This document shows positions 1 through 7,910 of a stretch of DNA of 14,701 nucleotides, one piece after another (positions within the stretch are counted from its first letter, which is position 1; each line of letters begins with the position of its first letter). Source of the stretch: Acidobacteriota bacterium (GTDB lineage Bacteria; Acidobacteriota; Terriglobia; UBA7540); contig JAKAWO010000038.1 of the NCBI GenBank assembly GCA_021827255.1, positions 1 through 14,701 on the forward strand. Reading direction: 5' to 3'. The notes below the pieces were generated by a model that was not told the DNA's origin, ran no database searches, and worked only from the letters and a program-made list of their open reading frames with translations. The position numbers and the translations under genes were made by a program.

Positions 1-1
1 C

Positions 2-430
2 GAATGGATATGGAACCTCGCCAACGAGCCCTGGTGGGATTTAGCCCCTAAGCTCCACCCCGGTGACGAGACCCAGCAGAAACGCGGGATGATGGTCCAC
101 CAGAACCTGCTCGATGAGGGAAAGATCGAGAAACGGGTCGGCGCGTTGCGGTCTCGCGAGGCGTGCCCGCCGGAACTGGCCGCGACGTTTCGCATGGAAG
201 CCGATTACTTTGAGAAAAACGCCGCGCGCGTGCGTTATCCTGAATTCCGCCGCCAGCACCTGTTGGTGGGCACCGGGGTGAGGCAAGCCGGCTGCACGAC
301 TGTGATCGGTTCCTGCCTGAAGCCGTCAGGAATGTTCTGGACGGTCGGGGGAGCCAATACCATGCTTGCTCTGCGTCGCAGCTACCTCAGCGGCCGGTTC
401 GAGGATTATGAGGAGGCGCGGCGCGCTTGA
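2..430 (+). pseudogene. ISKra4-like transposase, 3' remnant (cut by window edge)
   Basis: The frame is open from base 2 to the TGA at 428-430 and encodes the C-terminal part of a DDE transposase. Recognisable stretches are EWIWNLAN at the left edge, QKRGMMVHQ, GKIEKRVGALRS, EADYFEKNAARVRYPEFRRQHL and SGMFWTVGGAN near the end; I recall these from ISKra4-type transposases. Two things suggest decay. First, after EWIWNLANE the frame passes directly to WWDLAPKLHPGDE, whereas relatives have about 18-20 residues there (including a VDLYHARQHL-type stretch), so an in-frame deletion is likely. Second, the usual GVIEAGCKT motif reads GVRQAGCTT, with Gln (284-286) in place of the conserved, probably catalytic Glu. 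The 5' part lies outside the window. I did not find a terminal inverted repeat after the stop. The family name comes from memory of its motifs; that it is a transposase is fairly certain, the exact family less so. Confidence 0.65.
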
Positions 431-549
431 ATCTCACTTCTGTGTCGCGCACCCACGTTTCGCGTTTTCACTTCCCCGCCGCCGTGTCTTTCTTCGGCTG
501 TCCGCAGGAGCGCATCCCGCAGCGCGCCCCGACGGAGCCCTGAGCGCAT

Positions 550-578
550 TGGACAAAACAGCGCGGGGAGCGTATAGT
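550..578 (+). promoter_or_regulatory. sigma70-like promoter of the transglutaminase gene
   Basis: TGGACA (550-555, 5 of 6 to the -35 consensus) is separated by exactly 17 bases from TATAGT (573-578, 5 of 6 to the -10 consensus). Transcription would start near 585, leaving a leader of about 140 nt before the ATG at 728. The leader contains a perfect 6-bp hairpin at 672-686 (AATCGC, loop GGA, GCGATT) without a following T-run. It lies about 30 nt before the ribosome binding site, so an effect on translation is conceivable. The match is good by eye; no transcript evidence is available. Confidence 0.55.
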
Positions 579-727
579 GCTGTGAGAGTTCTATCAGGAT
601 TCGTCCCATGAAGGGAACGACTTTGTTTCCTCATCCCCTCTACTCCGGATTCACCTGAGCGTAAGCGCCACAATCGCGGAGCGATTTCCCTCAGCCGGCA
701 GCTAACGTCACTCCACAGGAGGAAATA

Positions 728-1780
728 ATGAAAGGCCCAATCCTTCCGATCTGTCTCCTTATTGTTCCTGCCCTCAGCGCTTGGGCCGGAACCGCCACTA
801 CCTCGCCCGCACTTCCCCCCCCCGTCCGAAGGTTTGAATTGACTTATCACGTCCAGGTGACAGATCTTCCGACGGGAGCGCATATCATTCGAATCTGGAT
901 TCCCGTCGCCAGGACGGACCGGCACCAAAGAGTGACCGTCGTAAAGATCTCCGGCTCGGCGCCGGCTCGCATCACCCGTGAGCCCGAATTCGGTGATCGG
1001 ATGCTCTACGCGCAGATCCGGGACCCGCGGAACCCTGACGCGGAATTCACGGTGATCTATCATGTGACCCGCTGGCAGTATTCCAAAGGCTCGTATCAGG
1101 AACTGCTTCGCTATAACGCCGATCCGGAACCCCTCTCTCCCAGCTTGCGCCTCTATCTTGACCCGAATCGGATGATTCCGATCGGCGGTCAGATGAAGGC
1201 CATCGCGGACCAGGTGACTCGGGGCCGGCAAGGGCCCGTTGAGATAGCTCATGCCGCCTACAATTATCTCTTTGACACCCTGCGGTATGACAAATCCGGG
1301 ACGGGCTGGGGACGCGGCGACGCGGTCTGGGCCTGCAACGCCAAGCACGGAAACTGCACCGACTTCCATTCAGCGTTCATCGGCATTCTGAGGAATGAAA
1401 CAATTCCCGCTCGGTTTGTGATCGGGTTTCCGCTGCCGCCGAACGCCGCGCAGGGCGTGATTCCGGGTTATCACTGCTGGGCGGAATTCTATGTTCCGCA
1501 TGTGGGCTGGGTTCCGGTGGACATTTCGGAAGCCTGGCTCGACAAGAAGTTATACGCCTATTACTTTGGAACGGTGGACGCAAATCGCGTCCGCATGTCG
1601 GCTGGGCGGGACATCACGCTGGTTCCCAAGCAAGCCGGAGCGCCCGTCAACTTCTTTGTCTATCCCTACGTCGAGGTGGACGGCAAGCCGTTTGGTAAGA
1701 TTCAAGACCGTTTTACGTTCAGGGATCTTGCCCCAGCAGGTCGGCAAGCCGTGCGCCCCTCGCGCAGCGGCTCAAGCTAA
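728..1780 (+). CDS. Secreted transglutaminase-like (cysteine protease fold) protein
   Basis: 350 residues. The ATG at 728 follows a perfect AGGAGG (717-722) with 5 nt spacing, which fixes the start. Residues 1-20 form a signal peptide (a hydrophobic core, then ALSAWAG), so the protein is exported. Residues about 35-120 form a beta-rich N-terminal domain seen in bacterial transglutaminase-like proteins. Residues about 170-270 are the transglutaminase core with the full triad: Cys210 in GNCTDFH, His249 in GYHCWAEFY, and Asp265 in WVPVDISEAW. In bacteria this fold usually acts as a peptidase or amidase rather than a crosslinking enzyme; the substrate cannot be read from sequence. The gene has its own promoter and looks monocistronic. 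Its TAA (1778-1780) overlaps the stop of the converging deaminase gene. The family assignment is firm, the biological role unknown. Confidence 0.88.
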   Translation: MKGPILPICLLIVPALSAWAGTATTSPALPPPVRRFELTYHVQVTDLPTGAHIIRIWIPVARTDRHQRVTVVKISGSAPARITREPEFGDRMLYAQIRDPRNPDAEFTVIYHVTRWQYSKGSYQELLRYNADPEPLSPSLRLYLDPNRMIPIGGQMKAIADQVTRGRQGPVEIAHAAYNYLFDTLRYDKSGTGWGRGDAVWACNAKHGNCTDFHSAFIGILRNETIPARFVIGFPLPPNAAQGVIPGYHCWAEFYVPHVGWVPVDISEAWLDKKLYAYYFGTVDANRVRMSAGRDITLVPKQAGAPVNFFVYPYVEVDGKPFGKIQDRFTFRDLAPAGRQAVRPSRSGSS

Positions 1781-2814
1781 CCGAGGGTCGCGGCTGATTG
1801 GATCTCCGCCAGCAGCCGCTGGCGGTCGTGGGCACTCAGAAAGGCCGAGCGCGCCGCAGCCAGGCACAACTCAGTCAGTTCTTGCCTCGAAAGGGAGAAA
1901 CAATTCGCGGCGCGCTGGAACTCTTCCTGAAGGGTTGTGTCGAACAGCGCCGGGTCGTCAGAATGGAGGGTAACGACCAAGGGCGCCTCCAGCATTTGGC
2001 GCAAGGGATGATCCTCGATTCGCTTCAATAGCCCCGTGGCGACGTTGCTGGTCAGGCAGACTTCGAGCGGGACGGCGCGGTCGCGCAGCATGGCCAAGAC
2101 CTCGGGATCCTGGAAGGCTGTCAGGCCGTGGCCGATGCGTTCCGCGGCGAGCATCTCAACGCTGCGCCGGATGCTCTCCGGGCCAACGGTCTCTCCGGCG
2201 TGAGCGACAGTGTGCAGCCCCAAGTCGCGAGCCCGTCGAAACACTTCGGGAAAAAGCTCCGCCGGACCGCGCGCTTCATCGCCGCCGATTCCAAAGGCCA
2301 CGACGCCGCGGGACTGGTAGCGCCCCGCCCACTCAACCACTTCTCGAGCGTGGTCGGTGCCGAACTGGCGCACCGCATCGAAGATCCAATTCACCCGAAG
2401 GCCGAGCCGGCGCTCGGCGGCCTGGGCAGCTTCCAACACCGCTTCGAAGATGGGCTCGAGCGATTGCTTCTTCCACAGGATGACGCCGGCCGATAGCGTG
2501 ACTTCCGCGTATCTCAGCTTTTGTGCGGCAAGCTGCTCCATCATGCGCGTGGTGGCGAGCGCATAGTCTTCAGGCGTCTCCAGCAGCAGCGCAACAAACT
2601 TGAAGGCTTCCACAAAATCCATGAAGGCGGCATAACGGTAGCCCGTCGCTTCGCGCGCCAACACCCATTGCTCCACGTCCAGGTCCGGCCGTTTCTTCCC
2701 CCGGGCCAGCTCCCGTAATGTCGCCGGTTGCACGCTGCCCTCGAGATGGACGTGAAGTTCGATCTTGGGCACGCGGCGGATGAATGACTCGAAGGGTGAA
2801 GGCGTCAGAGACAT
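1777..2814 (-). CDS. Adenosine deaminase family protein (adenosine or aminofutalosine-type deaminase)
   Basis: 345 residues from the ATG at 2814, the usual family length. A TTG at 2880 would add 22 residues that do not look like family sequence; neither start has a clear ribosome binding site. Zinc and catalytic residues of the adenosine deaminase superfamily are all present: His21 and His23 in KIELHVHLEGS, His205 and Glu208 in VAHAGET, His229 in RIGHG, and Asp286-Asp287 in LHSDDP. The enzyme should hydrolytically deaminate an adenine-ring substrate in the cytoplasm: adenosine to inosine, or 6-amino-6-deoxyfutalosine in the futalosine route to menaquinone. Both activities occur in this family and are often mis-assigned, so no gene symbol is given. 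It is the last gene of a same-strand run, 69 nt after the nuclease-like gene; a link to nucleoside salvage is inference from that position. The stop overlaps the transglutaminase stop by 4 bp. Confidence 0.88.
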   Translation of the reverse strand: MSLTPSPFESFIRRVPKIELHVHLEGSVQPATLRELARGKKRPDLDVEQWVLAREATGYRYAAFMDFVEAFKFVALLLETPEDYALATTRMMEQLAAQKLRYAEVTLSAGVILWKKQSLEPIFEAVLEAAQAAERRLGLRVNWIFDAVRQFGTDHAREVVEWAGRYQSRGVVAFGIGGDEARGPAELFPEVFRRARDLGLHTVAHAGETVGPESIRRSVEMLAAERIGHGLTAFQDPEVLAMLRDRAVPLEVCLTSNVATGLLKRIEDHPLRQMLEAPLVVTLHSDDPALFDTTLQEEFQRAANCFSLSRQELTELCLAAARSAFLSAHDRQRLLAEIQSAATLG

Positions 2815-2883
2815 TTCGGAAGGGTCGGCCCGCGAACTCTTGGCCTCACGGACGGCAATTCCGCGCAGCCTGTCCGGCAAGGA

Positions 2884-3762
2884 TTATTGCCCAGGCAACG
2901 GCGGCCGGCCGGCGTTGAGCCAGGCGGTGTACCAATAAGAGCCGATGTCGTGGGCCGCTGAACTGATTTCGCGCATCACGGTTGAGCCCACGATGGAATA
3001 GAACCGGTCGAAATAATCGCCGTTATATCCCGGCAGGCTGCCGAGCGCCGAGCGGTCGGCAAGAATGATCTGATCCACCCAGGTGTGGGATTCCAGCACC
3101 ATCTCGAAAGCGTGTTCCGTAGGGTCCTCGATCTTGACGGCATCGTCGGGCCGGAAAATGAAGAAGTGCGAATAGCGGTCAAAGAGCTGGGTTCCGAACC
3201 GCTCGGCCAGTCCCGCTTGGCCGGTCAGCTGCCCGTCGTAGTTCTCCGTGGTGTGAAGCGGGTCATGAGCGTCCGCCACGTAATAGGCCAGCGCGGCGGC
3301 ATCTTCGCGAACGTCATCCCACTTTCCGGCTTTCATGGCCTCGGTCAACTTTAAGCTGTACTCCCCGATTTGCCACGGGAGCACGCCATTGGCTTTGATT
3401 TTTCCGGCGCCATATTCGCTCACCGCAGCTTGGTAGGAATGCGGAAGATCGAGATAAGGGAACATGCCGTAATGGTCGAGAAAAATGTAGTGCCGCATCC
3501 GCTCGTAGCGGTCTTTCTTCATCCACTGGCTGGGGTCATTGACGTGTTGGAGCAGGTAGGGGCGGTGGGCGATGAAATACTTTCTTATCGAAACGGGAAG
3601 GGTGTCCACGGCCCACCTCACCGCCAGCCGATTCGCCCCACTCCCCCACGCCAACGCCAGCCGCGGCGTCCCCATCATCGCGGCCGCGAGGAGCGCGGCC
3701 ACGGCCCCGTTGCGCCACTGGTCCTGCGGCGACCGAGGATTGTTCCCGGAGGGTAATCTCAT
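2884..3762 (-). CDS. Exported S1/P1-nuclease / zinc-phospholipase C-like protein with altered metal ligands
   Basis: 292 residues, start ATG at 3762. Residues 1-38 are a signal peptide ending in LALA, with Trp39 as the first mature residue. In S1/P1 nucleases and zinc phospholipases C the mature N-terminal Trp is itself a zinc ligand, so this is a strong family mark. Retained family features are Asp76 in HVNDPSQW, His91 in HYIFLDHY, Asp164 and His170 in VADAHDPLH, and TTENYDGQ at 171-178. Three positions that normally carry His seem changed: Asn44 (WGSGANR, family H6), Tyr160 (YYVAD, family H116) and Ala186 (GLAERF). This mapping was done by eye from motif spacing. The family would cleave single-stranded nucleic acid 3'-phosphates or phospholipid head groups in the periplasm; with these changes the activity is doubtful or different. 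It lies 64 nt after the permease gene. Confidence 0.75.
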   Translation of the reverse strand: MRLPSGNNPRSPQDQWRNGAVAALLAAAMMGTPRLALAWGSGANRLAVRWAVDTLPVSIRKYFIAHRPYLLQHVNDPSQWMKKDRYERMRHYIFLDHYGMFPYLDLPHSYQAAVSEYGAGKIKANGVLPWQIGEYSLKLTEAMKAGKWDDVREDAAALAYYVADAHDPLHTTENYDGQLTGQAGLAERFGTQLFDRYSHFFIFRPDDAVKIEDPTEHAFEMVLESHTWVDQIILADRSALGSLPGYNGDYFDRFYSIVGSTVMREISSAAHDIGSYWYTAWLNAGRPPLPGQ

Positions 3763-3826
3763 CTCTTAACCCCTGACCCCCGCTCATTCTTGATTCTACC
3801 GCAGCCGCGGCCGGATGGACGCCGCT

Positions 3827-5356
3827 TCATGCTTTGGGGCGTGGAGCGGCGTTCCCGCGCGAGGAAGGCGCGAACTCGCTGTGATGGCGGCTGTAAGTAA
3901 AATAGATTACCTGACCAATCACCAACCAAATCACGAATCGCAACCAATTTTCCACCGTTAAGCTCGCCATGAGCAACAGGCAAAAGGCCACCGAAGCGAG
4001 CGGTACGCAAGGCGAAAAAGGCACGCGAAAGGCCCTCGGGCGCTCAGGCTGTTTCTTTCGCAAGACCAGGACCGCCACGGATACCAGGATGAACGCGAAG
4101 AGAGTTCCAATGTTCGTGAGGTCGGCGAGGGTGCCGATGTCGAAAATGCCGGCCGGAATGGCGACGAAAAATCCCGCCACCCAGGTGGCGACGTCGGGAG
4201 TGCGAAACTTGACGTGAACCCGCGAAAAAACCCTGGGTAGCAAGCCGTCGCGCGCCATCGCGAACCAGACGCGAGCCTGGCCAATCTGAAAGACGAGGAT
4301 CGAAGAAACCATGCCCATCAGCGCGCCCACCGTCACCCATCGGTCGGTCATTTTCAACCCGATGGCCTCCAGCGCGTTGGCCACGGGCGCCGCGTTATTG
4401 AGAGTGTTCCAGCGCTGGATGCCCGTGAGGACCACGGCCACCGCGACGTAAAGCACGGCGCACACGCCCAGCGAGCAGAGTATGCTGATCGGCAGATCGC
4501 GCTTCGGGTCCTTGCATTCTTCGGCCGCGGTGGATACGGAATCGAAACCGATATAGGTGAAGAAGACAATGGCGCCGCCGGTCAAGACTCCCTGCAGCCC
4601 GTTGGGCATAAAAGGCTTCCAGTTTGCCGGATGCACGTAGTGGCTGGCGGCGATACAAAAGATCAGAATGGCCGCCAGCTTGATGCCCACCATGAGGTTA
4701 TTCGCCGCCGCGGATTCGCGGATGCCCCGCACGAGCAACACGGTCAGCAACATCACGATCAAAAACCCGAGAATGTTGAAGCGCGGCGACCAGCCTCGCG
4801 CCGGATCATAAGTGGGAGAACTGAGGTATTTCGGCAAGTGAATGCCGAACGTTCCAATGAGATTGTTGACATAGGCAGAAAATCCCGCTGCAACCGCCAT
4901 GTTGCTGACCGCATACTCGAGGATCAAATCCCAGCCGATAATCCAGGCAATGAACTCGCCCAGCGTCGCGTAAGTGTACGTGTAGGCGCTGCCCGCGATC
5001 GGAATCATCGAGGCCAACTCGGCGTAGCAGAGCCCCGCCAGGGCGCACACACACGCCACCAGAAGAAATGACAGCGCAATCCCCGGTCCCGCTCCCGGCC
5101 GCCCGTTGAGGCCGATGGCGTGACGCCCGTGCAGCAAGACGCTCAGCAGCGGCGCCTGCAAAATGGATGGATAGCGCTCCACTTCTCCCGCCGCCGCGGT
5201 GCCGGTCAGGATAAAAATGCCGCTGCCGATAATGGCCCCGATGCCGAGGGCGGTCAGGCTCACCCAGCCGAGCGTCTTCTTCAGCCGCCGCTCCGGCTGG
5301 TCCGCCTCGGAGATCAACTGGTCGATGCTCTTGGTTCGGAAAAACTGGCTCGCCAT
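3827..5356 (-). CDS. APC-superfamily amino acid permease, cationic amino acid transporter (CAT) type
   Basis: 509 residues from the ATG at 5356. A GTG at 5422 would add 22 unrelated residues; MASQFFRTKSIDQLISEA is the usual cytoplasmic start of this family. About 12 membrane helices are visible. Helix 1 carries the substrate-binding loop GIGAIIGSGIFILTG (38-52), and TYIGFDSVSTAAEECKDPKRDLP (267-289) is the conserved helix 6 and following loop. Such carriers import amino acids across the inner membrane by proton coupling or exchange; the actual substrate is not readable. Residues about 57-89 form an extra loop between helices 1 and 2 (rich in Gly, Leu, Arg), longer than in the classic CAT proteins. 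The gene lies 87 nt after the small basic gene and before the nuclease-like gene on the same strand. No clear promoter or strong ribosome binding site is visible. Confidence 0.88.
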   Translation of the reverse strand: MASQFFRTKSIDQLISEADQPERRLKKTLGWVSLTALGIGAIIGSGIFILTGTAAAGEVERYPSILQAPLLSVLLHGRHAIGLNGRPGAGPGIALSFLLVACVCALAGLCYAELASMIPIAGSAYTYTYATLGEFIAWIIGWDLILEYAVSNMAVAAGFSAYVNNLIGTFGIHLPKYLSSPTYDPARGWSPRFNILGFLIVMLLTVLLVRGIRESAAANNLMVGIKLAAILIFCIAASHYVHPANWKPFMPNGLQGVLTGGAIVFFTYIGFDSVSTAAEECKDPKRDLPISILCSLGVCAVLYVAVAVVLTGIQRWNTLNNAAPVANALEAIGLKMTDRWVTVGALMGMVSSILVFQIGQARVWFAMARDGLLPRVFSRVHVKFRTPDVATWVAGFFVAIPAGIFDIGTLADLTNIGTLFAFILVSVAVLVLRKKQPERPRAFRVPFSPCVPLASVAFCLLLMASLTVENWLRFVIWLVIGQVIYFTYSRHHSEFAPSSRGNAAPRPKA

Positions 5357-5443
5357 AAGTTCAGAGCAAAGTGACCAGGGGTAAGACAGGAGCGGCTCCG
5401 GCCATAACCCTCCCGTCTCCACTCATCACTTGCCGCTGTTCTC

Positions 5444-5599
5444 CTAACGTTTGGCTGGCCCGCCTGGCCCCTTCTTCTTGAGCTTCGGCTTGCGCGAGCC
5501 GCGCGGGTAATCCCGCTTCGGCTTGGCGGCGCGCTTGCTTCGGGCGGCGCGCTTCAATTTCTTTCGCTCTGCTTTATCCTTGACGTTTTTGGTGTTCAT
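5444..5599 (-). CDS. Small highly basic protein, 51 residues, function unknown
   Basis: ATG at 5599 to TAG at 5444-5446. It begins 24 nt after the helicase stop and has an AAAGGA ribosome binding site just upstream (tight spacing, 3 nt), so it is probably read from the helicase transcript. I count 15 Lys and 8 Arg in 51 residues, with only three acidic residues. The protein opens MNTKNVKDKAERKKLKR, has an Arg/Lys/Ala middle (KRAARSKRAAKPKR, 16-29) and ends KKKGPGGPAKR. No hydrophobic core or membrane segment is present, so it is expected to be disordered and to bind nucleic acid or ribosomes. Lys/Ala/Pro-rich tails like this occur in histone H1-like bacterial proteins, but no named family is recognised. 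Composition, ribosome binding site and position make it a likely real gene. Confidence 0.6.
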   Translation of the reverse strand: MNTKNVKDKAERKKLKRAARSKRAAKPKRDYPRGSRKPKLKKKGPGGPAKR

Positions 5600-5623
5600 G
5601 AGTCCTTTCTCAGCCTTTGCGAA

Positions 5624-7849
5624 TCACACCCTTTCGAGAGAAGCATAGCGTTCGAGCAGTTTCTTTTGCCCGTACCCTGGGAAGCTGACCGTCAGCTTGG
5701 TTTCCTCGCCTTCACCCTCCGATTCAAGAACCGTGCCGACGCCGTACTTCGCGTGGCGCACCTTCGTCCCCCGCGGCCAACGCGATCGCTCCCCGGCGAC
5801 GCCAGGCGAGCGTTCTCCCATCCTGCCACGGCTGCGCCCCCGGCGGCCAAGGAAACTCTCCACGCTTTCAACCGAATTGACGGCGTTCGTCCACGCCACG
5901 CGAGGCTTGGGAGTCAGAAGCGAGTCATTCAGCCGCTCGATGAGCTCGGAAGGAACCTCATCCAAAAATCTTGAACGCCGTGTTTCCTCTTGCAGCTCCT
6001 TCCCATAGGAGCGCCGCCGGCTGACCCGGCTCAGGAAAAGGCGTTCGCGGGCGCGGGTCATTCCGACGTAGCATAGCCGCCGCTCTTCCTCAATGCCCGC
6101 CTCGTCGCCGAGCGAAAGCTGGTGCGGAACAAGGCCCTCCTCAAGGCCCGCCAGGAACACCCAGGAAAACTCCAGCCCTTTGGCGCTATGAAACGTCATT
6201 AAGCTAACGCGGGCGCGCTCATCGTATTGGTCGGCGCTCGAAACCAGCGCGGCATGATCCAGAAACTCCGAGAGCGATTCCCCGCGCGTCTCGGCCTCCG
6301 CCGCGGCGTTGACGAGTTCCGCCAAATTTTCGATGCGCCCCTCCGACTCGGACGAATTTTCCGCCCGCAGCGCGTCCACATAGCCTGTCCGCTCAAGGAT
6401 GTGGCGGAAAAACGCCGGCAACGAGAGCCGCTGGCGGCTTTCGGCAAACTCCCGGAGGAGACTTCGGAAGCCTTCGAGCGACCGCATCGCCCGGGCGCTG
6501 AGCCGGCCGGAAGGCGCGGCGAGCTCTTGTTCAATGGCTTGCCATAGGCTAAGGTTTCCGCCACGAGCTATGCTTTCCACCGCTTTCATCGTGGCCTCGC
6601 TCAGGCCGCGGCGCGGCGTGTTGATGCTTCGCAAAAGCGCGCCCGAGTCTTGCGGGTTGGCGGCCAGACGCGCGTAGGCTAGAACGTCTTTGATTTCCGC
6701 CCGCTCGTAAAAACTGAATCCGCCGACCAGACGATAGTCCAGGCTTCGCTTCCGCAGCGCCTCCTCAAACGCCCGCGATTGGGCGTTGGTGCGGTAAAGG
6801 ACGGCCACGCTTTCCGCCGCGTGGTCCTGCAGGGCGGGCGCAATTTCCTCGCTAACAAACTCGGCTTCATCCTCCGCATCCCACGCTTCGTAGAGCGCCA
6901 CCTTGAACCCTGCGCCCCGGTCGGTCCAAAGCCGTTTGCCTTTTCGCGCCCGGTTGCGGCTGACGACCGCCGTCGCCGCATCCAGGATCGTTTGGGTGGA
7001 GCGGTAATTCTGCTCCAGGCGGATAATTTTAGCGGCAGGAAAATCGCGTTCAAAGTTCAGGATGTTTTGGATGTCGGCGCCGCGCCAGCGGTAGATAGAC
7101 TGGTCTTCGTCGCCCACCGCGCAGAGGTTCTGATGCCGCTGGCAGAGCTGGCGAATCAACTGATACTGAATGCGGTTGGTGTCTTGGTATTCATCCACCA
7201 GCAGATGGATAAACCGCTCGTTGTAAGCCAGCGCAACCTCGGGCGCTTGGTCGAAGAGCTCAACCGCCTTCAGCAGCAAGTCGTCAAAATCGAGCGCCTG
7301 GGCCTCGCGCAGCTTTTGCTCGTAGCGCGCGTAGAGCGAGGCCAAGCGCTCGCTGGCCGGATCAGCCGCCTGACGATACAGCGCCTCCGGCGACAGGCCG
7401 CGATTCTTCGCGTAGCTGATCCTGGCGAGCGCGGCGCGCGGCCCCAGCGTGCGTTCCTCCAGCCCCAGCTCCTGCAAAGCGCCCTTGACCAGGCGCGCTT
7501 GATCGGCTTCGTCGTAGATGCTGAACTCGCCGTGGTAGCCCAGCCGGCCAATCTCTCGCCGCAACACTCTCACCGCGAATGAATGGAAGGTTGAGAGGTG
7601 AGGCCAGCTTTCAAGCCGCGCCGAGAGCAGGTGCGCCACTCGTTGTTTCATCTGCTCGGCCGCTTTGTTCGTGAAGGTCACCGCCAGGATGTTCTCCGGC
7701 TTGACCCCGCGATCTTCGATCAGGTGGGCGATGCGGTAGGTGATTACCCGTGTTTTGCCGCTTCCCGCTCCCGCCAGCACCAACAACGGCCCGCCTGAGT
7801 ATTCAACGGCTTCGCGCTGCGGAGGGTTCAGGTCTTGAAGAGAAGGCAT
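5624..7849 (-). CDS. ATP-dependent 3'-5' DNA helicase, UvrD/PcrA type
   Basis: 741 residues from the ATG at 7849, giving the typical opening MPSLQDLNPPQREAV. A TTG at 7939 would extend the frame but lies inside the predicted -35 box, so it is rejected. All superfamily 1A motifs are present: Walker A GAGSGKT (27-33), TFTNKAAEQMKQR (58-70), Walker B VDEYQDTN (218-225), GDEDQSIYRWRGA (246-258), EQNYRS (279-284), MTFHSAKGLE (551-560) and YVGMTRARERL (594-604). Residues about 690-741 are the C-terminal Tudor-like domain of PcrA/UvrD (GTKVRHAKYGVGTV), which binds RNA polymerase in characterised homologues. Role by family: translocation on single-stranded DNA, nucleotide excision and mismatch repair, and removal of proteins or stalled polymerase. 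PcrA and UvrD cannot be separated by sequence here. It is first in a same-strand run and is followed 24 nt later by a small basic protein. Confidence 0.95.
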   Translation of the reverse strand: MPSLQDLNPPQREAVEYSGGPLLVLAGAGSGKTRVITYRIAHLIEDRGVKPENILAVTFTNKAAEQMKQRVAHLLSARLESWPHLSTFHSFAVRVLRREIGRLGYHGEFSIYDEADQARLVKGALQELGLEERTLGPRAALARISYAKNRGLSPEALYRQAADPASERLASLYARYEQKLREAQALDFDDLLLKAVELFDQAPEVALAYNERFIHLLVDEYQDTNRIQYQLIRQLCQRHQNLCAVGDEDQSIYRWRGADIQNILNFERDFPAAKIIRLEQNYRSTQTILDAATAVVSRNRARKGKRLWTDRGAGFKVALYEAWDAEDEAEFVSEEIAPALQDHAAESVAVLYRTNAQSRAFEEALRKRSLDYRLVGGFSFYERAEIKDVLAYARLAANPQDSGALLRSINTPRRGLSEATMKAVESIARGGNLSLWQAIEQELAAPSGRLSARAMRSLEGFRSLLREFAESRQRLSLPAFFRHILERTGYVDALRAENSSESEGRIENLAELVNAAAEAETRGESLSEFLDHAALVSSADQYDERARVSLMTFHSAKGLEFSWVFLAGLEEGLVPHQLSLGDEAGIEEERRLCYVGMTRARERLFLSRVSRRRSYGKELQEETRRSRFLDEVPSELIERLNDSLLTPKPRVAWTNAVNSVESVESFLGRRGRSRGRMGERSPGVAGERSRWPRGTKVRHAKYGVGTVLESEGEGEETKLTVSFPGYGQKKLLERYASLERV

Positions 7850-7910
7850 GCCTTTGTGGGTCAGACGGATCGTCTCGCTGGCTGTGGCTTCATCGGCCGG
7901 CGGAATTTCG

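Noticed and set aside
672..686. Perfect hairpin AATCGC-GGA-GCGATT read as a terminator
   Set aside because: The stem is short with a 3-base loop, there is no T-run after it, and it lies downstream of the promoter in the leader of the transglutaminase gene.
434..1369. 311-codon open frame on the minus strand opposite the transglutaminase gene
   Set aside because: It is a GC-rich antisense shadow; the plus-strand frame has the signal peptide, catalytic triad, promoter and perfect ribosome binding site, and the shadow protein shows no recognisable domain.
6779..7582. 267-codon open frame on the plus strand inside the helicase gene
   Set aside because: It is antisense to conserved helicase motifs and lacks recognisable sequence or a ribosome binding site.
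1777..7849. The helicase, basic protein, permease, nuclease-like and deaminase genes as one new functional system (nucleic-acid scavenging or defence)
   Set aside because: Gaps of 64-87 nt, no shared control signal and mixed functions do not support one system. UvrD/PcrA with its Tudor domain is housekeeping, and no defence-type nuclease, sensor or phage signature is present. Nuclease plus deaminase could hint at nucleoside salvage, but that is only positional.
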